Positions 34,447 to 43,044 of a stretch of DNA of 64,000 nt are shown piece after piece. A program made the position numbers and the translations under genes. The stretch lies in NCBI GenBank assembly GCA_013815325.1, contig JACDGM010000002.1, forward strand, positions 28,556 to 92,555. The letters run 5' to 3'. Position 1 is the stretch's first letter, and every line of letters starts with the position of its first letter. The DNA comes from Chthoniobacterales bacterium (GTDB taxonomy: Bacteria > Verrucomicrobiota > Verrucomicrobiia > Chthoniobacterales > UBA10450). Under the pieces are notes generated by a model, which did no database searches, was not told where the DNA came from, and worked only from the letters and a program-made list of their open reading frames with translations.

Positions 34447-34805
34447 GAAAACGGTCCTGAGCGCGGGAGCGGAGCTGGCAGCGACTTTCGCGTCGGGCGC
34501 GGCGGACATTCGAGGATTTGTCGCGCCGTCGGCTGTTCATCGGGCACGCGCTTTACCGGCACGCGCTGCGCCACTTCGACGAAGCATTTCGGCGGAAGGC
34601 TGAAGCGCGCGCCGGATGAGCATCGACATCCACTTATCGGCTGTCCCGGGCGCATAGCCGCAAGCTGCACTTCCTTGGAGTTCGCCACCACCCAAACCGG
34701 CGGCGGCGGAGATAGCCAATTGCACCGGACCGGATTGATTGCGTTCTGCCAGGACGATAGGTGAGGGCCGATGTCCCAGATTCCGTCCGATATTTTGCGT
34801 ATCAA
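34443..34805 (-). CDS. Uncertain hypothetical protein
   Basis: A 120-residue ORF from a TTG codon, converging on the DUF3072 gene with overlapping stops. Segments such as NWLSPPPPVWVVANSKEVQLAAMRPGQPI look moderately protein-like, and a Cys/Pro-rich region follows. No family recognised, no signal peptide seen, and composition could equally reflect non-coding GC-rich sequence. Kept with low confidence because the 34.45-34.85 kb interval is otherwise empty. Confidence 0.3.
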   Translation of the reverse strand: MIRKISDGIWDIGPHLSSWQNAINPVRCNWLSPPPPVWVVANSKEVQLAAMRPGQPISGCRCSSGARFSLPPKCFVEVAQRVPVKRVPDEQPTARQILECPPRPTRKSLPAPLPRSGPFS

Positions 34806-34846
34806 GTATAAAATATGGCACGAATAAGGCTTCTCTGCATGCCTAC

Positions 34847-36060
34847 ATGAAAATAAATAACCGCATCAAAGCAGCCGCGCTGCTCTTTCTCTAGTCGTCG
34901 CGGGCGCGTTAGCCGCTCCTCTCCCCGCCACGCCTGTCGCAGGTGATATCTATGTGTCGGACCCGCCTCTTCTCGTGAAGATCAGTGTCGACGGCATCCA
35001 ATCGATCATCCCCACCACTATCGTCACTCCCAGCGGAGTGGTCTTCGACCAAACCGGCGATGTCTACATCGCCGACTCTGCCACCAACAGCGTGGTAAAG
35101 ATCACTCCCGACGGTATCCAAACCACCATCGCGTCCGGTCTCGCTAATCCGAAGGATCTGGCGCTAGACTCTTCGGGAAATCTTTATGTCGCCAACTCCG
35201 GCACCAACTCAGTGCTTAAGATCGCGCCCGACGGCACCAAGACAACCTTCGCAACCGGGTTGAACGGTCCTGCGGGTCTCGCTTTTGACGCCTTGGGCAA
35301 TCTTTTCGTCTCCAGCAAGGGCAGTAACGCCATCTTCAAAATCTCGCCCAAGGGCACCAAAAGCACCTTCGTCAACGCGGGTTTGAACGCCCCTGGCGGT
35401 ATCGCCTTTGACGCGACCGGCAACTTGCTCGTCGCCGATACTGGCAGCAATTCGATCCTCACAGTGGACCGTAACGGCAACGTCAGCGCCGAAGTCACCC
35501 GCGGGCTCAATGCGCCGGCCGACGTGTCCGTAGATGCGCTGGGTAATTTACTTGTCGCCGATACAGGCAGCAATTCGATCCTGAAGATATCGCCAAGTGG
35601 GACGATCACGCCCATCACCACCGGATTGATCGCGCCGGAATTCCTGGCCATGGCGCCGGGTCTGCATCAATTACTCAACATCTCGACGCGCGCGTTTGTC
35701 GAAACCGGAAATCACGTGCTGATCGGAGGCTTCATCGTCCGAGGGACGCCAGAAGCCGATCTCGGACAGACGACCGTGCTTGTCCGCGCGATTGGACCAT
35801 CGATCGATTCGAGCGACGTGCCTGATCCGCTTTTGAATCCGGTGCTCGAACTGCACGACAGCAGCGGCGCAATTATCGCGACCAACGACAATTGGATGGA
35901 CACGCAAAAGGGCCAGATTCAGCAAACCGGCCTCGCGCCGGCCGACAAGCGTGAGTCCGCCATTAAGGCAACTCTGCCGGACGGCACCTACACGGCGCTT
36001 GTTCGGGGCGCGAATGATACCAGCGGTGTCGCGCTGGTCGAGGTCTACAAGCTCAAGTAA
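34847..36060 (+). CDS. Secreted NHL-type beta-propeller protein with frameshifted leader
   Basis: Six or more NHL/Vgb-like repeats of about 42 residues (GLAFDALGNLFVSSKGSNAIFKISPKG style) span residues about 20-240 of the 34954 ORF. They are followed by a C-terminal domain (FVETGNHVLIGGFIVRG ... LVRAIGPSI ... ATNDNW ... GVALVEVYKLK) of a type common in secreted verrucomicrobial proteins. A signal peptide start, MKINNRIKAAALLFL, at 34847 runs into TAG at 34892, while the +2 frame continues as VVAGALAAPLPATPVAGDIYVSD into the propeller. The gene therefore carries one apparent indel in the leader near 34888. It may be inactivated, phase-variable, or a sequence error. No octamer in the gene. Confidence 0.75.
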
Positions 36061-36130
36061 GGATTTCTCGAAGACGGCGCGTTTTGGGCTTTGGTTCAAT
36101 CTCAAAGCCGCCGCCCGGCGGGTCAAAAGA

Positions 36131-36161
36131 TGGGGCCGGTCTGAAAGTCAGGCCGGCCCCA
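36131..36161 (+). terminator. Strong intrinsic terminator
   Basis: TGGGGCCGGTCTGA and TCAGGCCGGCCCCA form a 14-base stem with one mismatch around a 3-base loop AAG, followed by TTGCTTTTGTTT. It lies 70 bases after the NHL gene stop, with a clear T-rich tail on the plus strand. Confidence 0.85.
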
Positions 36162-36216
36162 TTGCTTTTGTTTGGGAGCCGCCGAGTGAGAGCTACTTCC
36201 GGTAGGCCGGAATCCG

Positions 36217-36821
36217 TTAGGCGGGGATGTTCGCCAGCTCCTCGCGGTCCCAATTGCGATGTTGCGCGGTCGCGGGGATGAACTTGGCCGATGTTTTCCT
36301 CGCATCGCCTTTTCGTTGATCAAAGTGCTGGGTCGTTCTTCGCCGTCTCGGCATCAAGGTCAATCGCAGAAGCCCGTGATAGTTCTACGCCATCTCCGGT
36401 CGCCGCGATCGCTTTGCGATGCTTATAGCACTCGTTCACGGCATGAATCGCGCGGGCCTCATTGGTCAAGGTGGCCGCGCTCTTCTCTCCGCCCGGGACA
36501 TGAGCCGGATCAAAGAGCATCGAGACCGCACTAAGCAGGTTCATTTCTCACACCGAGCTCCTGGTCCTTCGTGCTGTTCAAGCCCGCCAGCGGCCCGATG
36601 ATCTTCACTATCGCCCCTTTACTCGTTAGGGCTTCTTTGATCGCGACGAGATCGTTCGTCCACGAGGAGGTAACAACCCTCCGCGTCTCGAAGATACTTC
36701 GACGCAAGACAGGCGTCCCGCGCAACCCGCTGATGCTGTTCTTGACCGTGTTCGCCATACTTGATACCGGCAACTCGGCGATTGAGTTCTTCTCGCTGTG
36801 ACTCAGTTCCTCTCCCGGCAC
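36217..36821 (-). pseudogene. Remnant of the C-terminal region of a large-subunit catalase
   Basis: Read from 36821 toward 36217 in shifting frames: EALTSKGAIVKIIGPLAG, then PGGEKSAATLTNEARAIHAVNECYKHRKAIAATGDGVEL, and finally IPATAQHRNWDREELANIPA ending at TAA 36217-36219. These match the DJ-1-like C-terminal domain and very end of KatE/HPII-type catalases (hallmark HWDRE near the end). The haem-binding core is missing and at least two frameshifts separate the pieces. The stop codon falls in an octamer variant (CCTAACGG). A full copy of the octamer is at 36623. Confidence 0.75.
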
Positions 36822-36851
36822 AGCCGCCGGTGCTCCGCCTGAGCCAGGTAG

Positions 36852-37805
36852 TTACTTAGCCCCGGCTACGGCTGTCTCGAGCACTTCCCCGCGGGCGGCG
36901 TCGGCTTCCAGGAGCGCGGTGTTGATCGCAAAGGCGGCCTGCATTCCTTCGGCCGCGGCCGCGATGACGAGCTGCACGCCGCGGCTCGCGTTGCCTGCCG
37001 CATAAACGCCGGGCACGGAGGTGGCCGCGTTTTCGCCGCACTGGACGCATCCGTCGTCCTGGCAAAATCCGCAGCCGAGCTGCTCGGCGAGGTGCGACCG
37101 CTGATGCTGACCAGGAGAGAAAAAGAGGGCCGCGCGCGCGAGCTCGCTGCCATCGCGAAAACGGATGCGTTCAAGTCTGTTCCCGCTGCCTTCCAGGCGC
37201 GCGATCGGGCGGTCGATGACGCGGACGCCGTTGCGTTTCATGCAGGCGAGCACATCCGGGTCGCACTCCAGCGCGCCGTCGGTGCAGAGAATGACGTCCT
37301 TGCTCCAAAGCAGGAGTTCGAGCGCGAGGTCAGCTGCCTCCTTGTTGCACCTGAGGACGGCGAGTGGCTGGTCGCGATGTTCCCATGCATCGCAATAGGG
37401 ACAGCTGTGAGCGGTGACGCCGTAGAATTGCCGAAAGCCTTCGACCTGCGGGAGTTCATCCACCAGCCCGGTTGCGAGCAAAAGCATGCGCGCGGAAAAT
37501 CGCTCACCCCCTTCCACAGTTGCAGTGAAGCGGCAGTCCCCGCCCTCGACGTCCAGGACTTTGACATGCCGCAACTCGATCGTGTCGTACGGCGCGAGCT
37601 GTTCGCGGCCAATCGCCAGGAACTCGGCGGGAGAAATACCGTCGCGCGTAAGATAGCCGTGGAGCGCATGCGACGCTTCATTGCGCGGGTGCCCGGCGTC
37701 AAAAACGATGGCGCGCCGCCGACAGCGGCCAAGCACCAGCGCCGCGCTCAGTCCCGCGGGTCCGCCTCCCACGATGATTACATCGAGCAGATCGTCCGTC
37801 CGCAT
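36852..37805 (-). CDS. Thioredoxin-reductase-like FAD/NAD(P) oxidoreductase
   Basis: FAD-binding GGGPAGLSAALVLGR (residues about 12-27), the redox pair CPYC in AHSCPYCDAWEHRDQ (about 135-140), and the late FAD motif GVYAAGNASRG (about 277-287). This is the small thioredoxin reductase-like fold; length 317 is normal. Unusually, a second Cys-rich cluster CGFCQDDGCVQCGE (about 254-267) lies just before the FAD motif. The NADPH-binding GxGxxA loop is poorly conserved (RCNKEAADLALEL). The substrate could be thioredoxin or a small disulfide, as in GliT/HlmI-type relatives. Confidence 0.85.
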   Translation of the reverse strand: MRTDDLLDVIIVGGGPAGLSAALVLGRCRRRAIVFDAGHPRNEASHALHGYLTRDGISPAEFLAIGREQLAPYDTIELRHVKVLDVEGGDCRFTATVEGGERFSARMLLLATGLVDELPQVEGFRQFYGVTAHSCPYCDAWEHRDQPLAVLRCNKEAADLALELLLWSKDVILCTDGALECDPDVLACMKRNGVRVIDRPIARLEGSGNRLERIRFRDGSELARAALFFSPGQHQRSHLAEQLGCGFCQDDGCVQCGENAATSVPGVYAAGNASRGVQLVIAAAAEGMQAAFAINTALLEADAARGEVLETAVAGAK

Positions 37806-37820
37806 TCCGCCGTTGCCCTG

Positions 37821-38036
37821 CTACCGCGCCCGTTTCGCCTTGCGCGCTGGTGAACTACTGGGACGCGACTGCTTTTTTCCATCGACGCCGAGAGTCGTTC
37901 GACTCGCTTTCGGCGTGGTTTTCAGAACCTGGAACTCCGCGAGTGCCGGTGCTTCCACAACGGTGATTCCGTCTCCGGAATTTCCACGGGCCGGTGGTGT
38001 CCACCTCGGCGTTATCGCCTTCACCGGTTGAGTCAT
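37821..38036 (-). CDS. Small basic hypothetical protein
   Basis: 71 residues from ATG 38036 (MTQPVKAITPRW), rich in Lys, Arg, Pro and Ser with a highly basic tail (KKQSRPSSSPARKAKRAR). It lies 15 bases before the oxidoreductase gene on the same strand. The tail resembles disordered nucleic-acid-binding tails. No family recognised. Confidence 0.4.
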   Translation of the reverse strand: MTQPVKAITPRWTPPARGNSGDGITVVEAPALAEFQVLKTTPKASRTTLGVDGKKQSRPSSSPARKAKRAR

Positions 38037-38386
38037 TGTAGGATTGCATGTTGCCAAAATGTGGCTCCGGCTAACCGACGTGGACCGTAAACATGAGTTT
38101 TTTAATGTGGTGATACATAGAATTGCATGAGTTTTGGCGGCCTGTGATCTGCCGCCGTGTGGATTCGCCATCCCAACCTTCACTGGTTGTAAAAATCTGC
38201 TGGACCTCTTTCTGGGTCGCGAGGGCGCGCGGTCGCGGATGAGGGAGATCAATACCGTTTCGGCGGAGTGCCGGGCACCCGTTTCTTCCGACCAGAATCT
38301 CCGCCGGAAGAAGTCATGGCGCGGCGGTGCAAATGCAGTAGTTTTTCGGCCGCCAATATCAAAGCAATATAAAACAAAGGAGAATC
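38037..38386. other. Intergenic region upstream of the SnoaL-like gene
   Basis: About 350 bases without a convincing gene. The last part has a good Shine-Dalgarno AAAGGAGAATC before the ATG at 38387, and TATCAAAGCAATATAAAAC just upstream is A/T-rich enough to hold a promoter. Near-identical GAATTGCATG/GGATTGCATG words at about 38045 and 38120 may be a small repeat. Confidence 0.45.
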
Positions 38387-38752
38387 ATGAATACCGAAGA
38401 AGTAGCAAAAAAGTTGGTCGAACTCTGTGAGAAAGGTGCCTATAAAGAAGCGACGAGCAGCCTTTACGGAGAAAACATCGTGAGTGTGGAAGCGCACTCC
38501 ATGGGTGGCATGCCGGCGGAGATCAACGGCTTCGATGCGGTTTGCAAAAAGACGCAATGGTGGATCGAAAACCATGAGGTCCACAGCTCGAAGGTGACGG
38601 GCCCTTTCGTGGCCCGGGATACCTTTGTTGTGCGCTTCGACATAGATGTGACCGAGAAGAATTCCGGCAAACGGATGCAAGCCTCGGAAATCGGCATCTA
38701 CAAAGTCAAAGAGGGCAAGGTAGTCCGCGAAGAGTTTCTGCCCATGGTCTAA
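38387..38752 (+). CDS. SnoaL-like (NTF2-fold) protein
   Basis: 121 residues with the SnoaL/NTF2 pattern: N-terminal helix VAKKLVELCEKGAYKEATSSLY, then SVEAHSMGG, FDAVCKKTQWWIENHEVHSSKVTGPFVARDTFVVRFDIDVTEKNSG and IGIYKVKEGKVVREEFL. Usually a small dimeric cone-shaped enzyme or binding protein; the ligand cannot be told. It has a strong ribosome binding site (AAAGGAG) and is followed by an intrinsic terminator, so it looks monocistronic and well expressed. No octamers here. Confidence 0.85.
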   Translation: MNTEEVAKKLVELCEKGAYKEATSSLYGENIVSVEAHSMGGMPAEINGFDAVCKKTQWWIENHEVHSSKVTGPFVARDTFVVRFDIDVTEKNSGKRMQASEIGIYKVKEGKVVREEFLPMV

Positions 38753-38773
38753 ACCGACGAGAGGCAATCAAAG

Positions 38774-38807
38774 GCGATGGCGATGTGATCTCGCCATCGC
38801 TTTTTTT
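38774..38807 (+). terminator. Intrinsic terminator after the SnoaL-like gene
   Basis: GCGATGGCGA pairs with TCGCCATCGC around a 7-base loop, followed by seven T residues. This is a textbook rho-independent terminator 22 bases after the stop codon. Confidence 0.9.
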
Positions 38808-38895
38808 GCGGCGCGATACCGTCCTCCAGTGCAAACTGTTCGTCGCTCAATTCCCAACGCCCTTCTTTCTTCCGCGATAGTTCGCTCATCAAAAT

Positions 38896-39702
38896 ATGAA
38901 CCGCACCCACATCAAATGGATTCCGGTCCTGCTCGCCGGCATCTTCTTCGCCTACCAATACTTTAGCTCGGAGAAGTTCGTTAATCCCGAGACTGGTCGT
39001 AAGAGTCATGTCGGGTTATCGACCGAGCAGGAGTCGGCGCTCGGCTTGCAGAGTTACCGCCAGGTCCTCTCCGAAGCGCAAGCGATCGATTCCGGGCCGG
39101 AGGCCGAGATGGTAAAGCGGGTGGCGACTCGGCTCGCCGCCGCGACGGGCACGGCGGGCGCGGGGTTCGATTGGCAGGAGTCACTCATTCGTGACGAGAA
39201 GGTGAATGCCTTCTGCCTGCCGGGCGGAAAGATCGTCGTTTATACCGGCATTTTACCGGTCGCCGAAAATGATGCCGGCCTCGCGACCGTTCTTGGCCAC
39301 GAAATGGCGCACGCCACTTCCCGGCATGGCGCGCAACGGGTCTTGCAGCAAAATCTGGCGCAAACGGCGATGACTGGAATCGCCGTCTCGCTCTCCGACA
39401 TGGACTACACCAAACAGCGCGCAGTCATGGGTGCACTGGGCGCCGGAACGCAGTTCGGCGTCCTCATGCCCTTCGGTCGCGAGCACGAATCGGAAGCGGA
39501 CCACATCGGGCTGATCTACATGGCGCGCGCCGGCTTCGACCCGCAGGAAAGCATCCGCTTTTGGGAACGAATGGAGCGGCAGGGCGAGGCACAGCCGCCG
39601 GAATTTCTCTCCAGTCACCCCTCCCATGGCCATCGCATCCAGCAGTTACAAAGCTGGCTGCCTCAGGCGGAGGAAGAATATCAAAAGGCGAATAAGAGCT
39701 AG
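38896..39702 (+). CDS. M48 family metallopeptidase
   Basis: N-terminal membrane anchor or signal (residues 8-22), then the zinc site HEMAHATSRHG (residues about 135-145, HExxH) and third ligand Glu in HESEADHIGL (about 196-205). SHPSHGHRIQQL near the end is typical of the BepA/YcaL-like periplasmic branch. It probably degrades or refolds outer-membrane proteins. All metal ligands are intact. Confidence 0.9.
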   Translation: MNRTHIKWIPVLLAGIFFAYQYFSSEKFVNPETGRKSHVGLSTEQESALGLQSYRQVLSEAQAIDSGPEAEMVKRVATRLAAATGTAGAGFDWQESLIRDEKVNAFCLPGGKIVVYTGILPVAENDAGLATVLGHEMAHATSRHGAQRVLQQNLAQTAMTGIAVSLSDMDYTKQRAVMGALGAGTQFGVLMPFGREHESEADHIGLIYMARAGFDPQESIRFWERMERQGEAQPPEFLSSHPSHGHRIQQLQSWLPQAEEEYQKANKS

Positions 39703-39814
39703 CTGGTTGATCGTTGTGAGACGACTTGCCAGCCTAACGATTAAAGGCGCCGCGGGCTGTCGGTGACGCTTCAATGATACCGTCACCAAGCCAGGAAGAA
39801 TCCCACCGCCGGCC

Positions 39815-40837
39815 CTAAGCGCGCCGTGCCCAGCGCAATTTCGCGGCGGTCGAGCGCGAGTTGGAGTGGCGCTCGGCGGCGCTCGGACGAACCACTTTCT
39901 CCGCGATCCGGGAGTAGATCCCTGCACTGAGGCCAGCTGCGAAAGAGCTCTTTACCCGGCGATCCTCGCCGGAGTGAAAGGTGAGAATCGCCACGCGGCC
40001 ATTAGGTCGAAGGCAGTTCGGAAGATTGCGCAGAAAGGTTTCGAGTGCGGAGAATTCATCGTTGACCGCGATCCGCAAGGCCTGAAAAACGCGCCGAATC
40101 GAGACCTCGAGCGCCTCGTTAGGTATGCGCGGCAAGGCCCCCCGGATGGCCGCGGCTAACGAACTGGTGCCGGGGAAAAGTTTCCCGGCGAGAGCCGAAG
40201 CGAGTGCAGCCGCGTGCGGTTCATCGGCATTTTCCTGCAGCAGCCTAACGAGTTTATCACGAGACAGTGTCGCCAGGAACGCAGACGCGGGTTGGGCTCG
40301 CTCCGGATTCATGCGCAAGTCGAGCGGGCCGTCGTGCTTCGCGGAAAAGCCGCGCGCCGGATCGTCGAGCTGCATGGAGGAAACGCCCAGATCCGCGAGG
40401 ATGATATCCGCGCCCTCGAGCCCGCTGCCGACGAGGAGCTGAGGAAGCCCGGCGAAGTTGCTGCGGCGTGCGGTGAAAACTTCCGGGCCGTAGCCTAACG
40501 AGCGCAGACGCGCTTCCGTCTTGGGTAGCTCAATCGGGTCGACGTCGAGACCGAGAAGACGTCCGCCGGGTTGAAGCAAAGGGAGAATGGCCTGGGTGTG
40601 GCCGCCGTAGCCGAGAGTGCAGTCGACCGCGATTTCGCCCGGCTGCGGAGCGAACACCTCCAGGATCTCAGCGACCATGATCGGTCGATGGCAACCGGCC
40701 GGAGTTTTTCCGGCGGCGATGACGCTGGCGATCGTTTCGGCATAGCGAGCGGGATCGCGTTCCTTGTATTTCTCCTCGAAGCGCCGCGGATTTTTACCGC
40801 GGTAGCGCGGGCGCCGCTGATGCTCACTCTCAGGCAT
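39815..40837 (-). CDS. rsmH: 16S rRNA m4C1402 methyltransferase
   Basis: SAM-dependent N4-methylation of C1402 in 16S rRNA. Conserved blocks are CHRPIMVAEILE (variant of HxPVMxxEv), DCTLGYGGHTQAIL (SAM motif), GLDVDPIEL, DIILADLGVSSMQLDDPARGFS and AILTFHSGEDRRVKSSF. A basic N-terminal extension (about 45 residues) precedes the domain. The gene is not in a division (dcw) cluster, its usual location. Three octamers fall in this one gene (encoding LT and PNE-type sequence), a high density. Confidence 0.93.
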   Translation of the reverse strand: MPESEHQRRPRYRGKNPRRFEEKYKERDPARYAETIASVIAAGKTPAGCHRPIMVAEILEVFAPQPGEIAVDCTLGYGGHTQAILPLLQPGGRLLGLDVDPIELPKTEARLRSLGYGPEVFTARRSNFAGLPQLLVGSGLEGADIILADLGVSSMQLDDPARGFSAKHDGPLDLRMNPERAQPASAFLATLSRDKLVRLLQENADEPHAAALASALAGKLFPGTSSLAAAIRGALPRIPNEALEVSIRRVFQALRIAVNDEFSALETFLRNLPNCLRPNGRVAILTFHSGEDRRVKSSFAAGLSAGIYSRIAEKVVRPSAAERHSNSRSTAAKLRWARRA

Positions 40838-40844
40838 GGGCGGG

Positions 40845-40885
40845 CCTAACGATCAAAAGAGACATGCACAGCGGGCGTCGTTAGG
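40845..40885. terminator. Inverted octamer pair between rsmH and the lyase gene
   Basis: CCTAACGA (40845-40852) and TCGTTAGG (40878-40885) are inverted, separated by 25 bases. The second copy carries the stop codon TAA of the downstream-facing lyase gene. As a hairpin it would have an 8-base stem with a large loop, weaker than the pair at 347-382. Both genes are on the minus strand, so it would end the lyase transcript before rsmH. Confidence 0.5.
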
Positions 40886-41723
40886 TATTGGACGCGAAGC
40901 GAGCATTCAAGTCGGCGAAGGGCGCGCCGTCGGACAGACTTTGAAACTTCCCGTCGGTCACGATCTCGTCCGCGGCGCGGATGAATGCCCCCCACGCGGC
41001 CAGGGCCAGACCAGAGCCCACCGAAATGCGGCGCACTCCGAGATCGGCGAGCTGCGACACGTTGAGATGGGAGTTAAAGCCAGAGACCAATACATTCACC
41101 GGCTTCGGCGCGACCGCCCCGACGATGGCGGCGATGTCGTCCGGCTCGCTCACGCCGGGGGCGTAAAGGCAATCGGCCCCGGCCTCGGCATAGGCGACCA
41201 GACGCGCGAGCACCACTCGCATCGGCTCCGCGTGGCGGACGAGAAAGGCTTCACAACGTCCCGTCAAAACCACCGGCACGCCGAACGCGTCGATCGCCTC
41301 GCGCGCAGCCTTTACCCGGTCCACCGCCAGCTCCTGCGCGAAGAGCGGTTCCTCGCTTCGCCCCGTCGAATCTTCGATGGAAAGCCCGGCTACTCCGGTC
41401 GCGATGCAGAGCGCAACGTTCGCCGCGACGCCCGCCGGGTCGTCGGAAAATCCAGCAAGGAAATCCGCGTTCACCGGGATCGTCGTGGCGGCCACAATTT
41501 CGCGAATGTGCCCGAGCATTTCGTCACGGGGGACCGCGCCGTCCGGCCGGCCGCGAGTGAATGCAAAACCGGCCGACGTGGTGGCGAGCGCCTCGAAGCC
41601 GAGATGCTGCAAATAAAGCGCCGTCCCCATGTCCCACGGGTTCGGCAGCACGAAGCAACCAGACTCGTGCAGCGTCCAGAACCTTTCCAGCGCGCCCAAT
41701 TGCGCAGAGCCCGCATTTTGCAT
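40881..41723 (-). CDS. Isocitrate lyase/PEP mutase family protein
   Basis: TIM-barrel lyase family. Landmarks: LPNPWDMGTALYLQHLGFEALATTSAGFAFTRG, NADFLAGFSDDP (catalytic loop region), GLSIEDSTG with the metal-binding Glu/Asp, YAEAGADCLYAPGV and GVRRISVGSGLALAAWGAF. The KKCGH loop of true isocitrate lyase is absent, so it is more like the PrpB/PEP-mutase-like subgroup that cleaves or forms C-C or C-P bonds; substrate unknown. Start at 41723 (MQNAGSAQ) is preferred to 41822. The stop TAA lies in an octamer. Confidence 0.85.
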   Translation of the reverse strand: MQNAGSAQLGALERFWTLHESGCFVLPNPWDMGTALYLQHLGFEALATTSAGFAFTRGRPDGAVPRDEMLGHIREIVAATTIPVNADFLAGFSDDPAGVAANVALCIATGVAGLSIEDSTGRSEEPLFAQELAVDRVKAAREAIDAFGVPVVLTGRCEAFLVRHAEPMRVVLARLVAYAEAGADCLYAPGVSEPDDIAAIVGAVAPKPVNVLVSGFNSHLNVSQLADLGVRRISVGSGLALAAWGAFIRAADEIVTDGKFQSLSDGAPFADLNARFASNT

Positions 41724-41856
41724 CGAGGAAAATCTAAGCGGAGGCCGCGCCGATGCGCGAGCGGTTTCTTCCGGCCGTGCGAGCCGTTGACTTGTTGCAC
41801 TTTCCCCGAATTTGTGCGCCAATCTGTGCCGGACGATCGCTCCTCATTCGCCAACC

Positions 41857-42258
41857 ATGAAAACCAGAATCCTATTCGCGGCCCTCTTTGCTTTCTGCCT
41901 AACGAACTGCGCGCCTTATCGCAATGCCATTACCCAGCCGGCGGTGAACCAAATCCGACCCGGCGTGACGACAGAGACCGACCTGGTCCAGCTCTTCGGC
42001 CGGCCTGAGACGCGAGTAACGGCCTTCAACGGGGACACGACGAGCGAGTGGTCCCGTTCCATTGGGCCGAAAGCGGCGGGCTACGCTCCGGTGGTCGGTC
42101 AGTTCCTCGGCGGGCTCGATCTGGAAGTGCAGGAACTCGTCGTCGTCGTTAGCCGGAGCGGACGCGTCCGAAGCTTTACCATGTATGATTCCAACGGCGC
42201 GGTGAAGCAGGAGAAGACCCGACTGCGCACCACCCGGGAAACGGGTTACCGCAAGTAG
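41857..42258 (+). CDS. BamE/SmpA-like small lipoprotein
   Basis: Lipoprotein signal (FAALFAFCLTNC, Cys at residue 18; the octamer at 41898 encodes LTN of the lipobox). The mature part has the SmpA/OmlA pattern IRPGVTTETDLVQLFGRPETRVT. This fold serves as an outer-membrane assembly or stabilising lipoprotein in proteobacteria (BamE); whether it joins the Bam complex here is unknown. A Gly-rich strand and basic end follow. 133 residues. ATG 41857 is preferred over the track start 41812 because of the signal peptide. Confidence 0.8.
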   Translation: MKTRILFAALFAFCLTNCAPYRNAITQPAVNQIRPGVTTETDLVQLFGRPETRVTAFNGDTTSEWSRSIGPKAAGYAPVVGQFLGGLDLEVQELVVVVSRSGRVRSFTMYDSNGAVKQEKTRLRTTRETGYRK

Positions 42259-42293
42259 GACGCGAGCGTCTCGCTCCGGCGAAATCGGCAGCC

Positions 42294-42692
42294 TTAGCTC
42301 GCGCAGGCGGTCACGGTCTGCGATCCGGAACCTTGCGATGCGGCTTCGTTCAAAATCTGCACGAGCATGGTGAAGCCGATCGGTTTTTGCAAAACGGCAA
42401 GCGCTCCGGACGACTGGGGCGCGAGATCGCGATGCTCGCTCAGGCCCGAGAGGAACAAAATACAGCCGGTGGGATCGTCGCTCAGGATATTCCGGCAGGC
42501 GGTCAGGCCGTTCAACTTTGCCATCGCGAAATCCATAAACACGATCTGCGGTTTGTGCCGGCGGTAGGAGCGGATCGCGTCGAGGCCCGAGTGCACGACA
42601 TCGACGACCTCGTGTCTCGCGGCGCGAACCATTTCGGCCAGCATCAGCGCGAAATCCCTCTCGTCATCGGCAATCAGCACGCGCACTCCCAT
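42294..42692 (-). CDS. Single-domain response regulator (CheY-like)
   Basis: Stand-alone receiver domain: VLIADDERDFALML with the acidic pair, phospho-acceptor Asp in QIVFMDFAMAKLNG (about residue 55), conserved Ser in CILFLSGLS, and Lys in VLQKPIGFTML. Start chosen at ATG 42692 (MGVRVLIADDE), since the 175-residue N-terminal extension of the track ORF is out of family. No output domain, so it acts through partners. The kinase is not adjacent. Confidence 0.88.
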   Translation of the reverse strand: MGVRVLIADDERDFALMLAEMVRAARHEVVDVVHSGLDAIRSYRRHKPQIVFMDFAMAKLNGLTACRNILSDDPTGCILFLSGLSEHRDLAPQSSGALAVLQKPIGFTMLVQILNEAASQGSGSQTVTACAS

Positions 42693-42753
42693 CGATGCAG
42701 AAGGTTTCGTGCCTAACGTTGGAAAATTATTCGCCTCAGGCGCATTCCTCAAT

Positions 42754-42870
42754 TTACGAGGCAACGACGCGCTCGATCCGCGGGTCCGGCAGGAGCCAAA
42801 TGAACGCAACGACGATATGAAGCGTGCATGAGATCCAGGCGTGAAAGAAGGCCCGGGAGATCGCGGTCGC
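42754..42870 (-). pseudogene. C-terminal fragment of a TMEM175-like (DUF1211) channel
   Basis: Minus-strand frame ends AISRAFFHAWISCTLHIVVAFIWLLPDPRIERVVAS then stops at 42754. A helix followed by LPDxRIE is the usual end of DUF1211/TMEM175 potassium channel proteins. The rest of the gene is not found upstream, so only the tail remains. Confidence 0.4.
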
Positions 42871-43044
42871 GCAAGCGCGGGAGAAAGTTTTCCCTTCCAG
42901 TCTCTTCCGAGGGCGCGCGAGCGGGCCGTCGGGTCCTCGGTAACGATCTGCCCTAACGAAAAGTCGAATCTCGCACCGGGGCTTGGGATGGCACCTTCGA
43001 AATTGCTGCACAATGTTAACGACGATAATTCAGCCACCCCGCGC

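Noticed and set aside
40836-42008. 390-residue plus-strand ORF
   Set aside because: Opposite the PEP-mutase-like gene and ending in the BamE-like lipoprotein gene; residues are shadow-like (Arg/His/Gly-rich).
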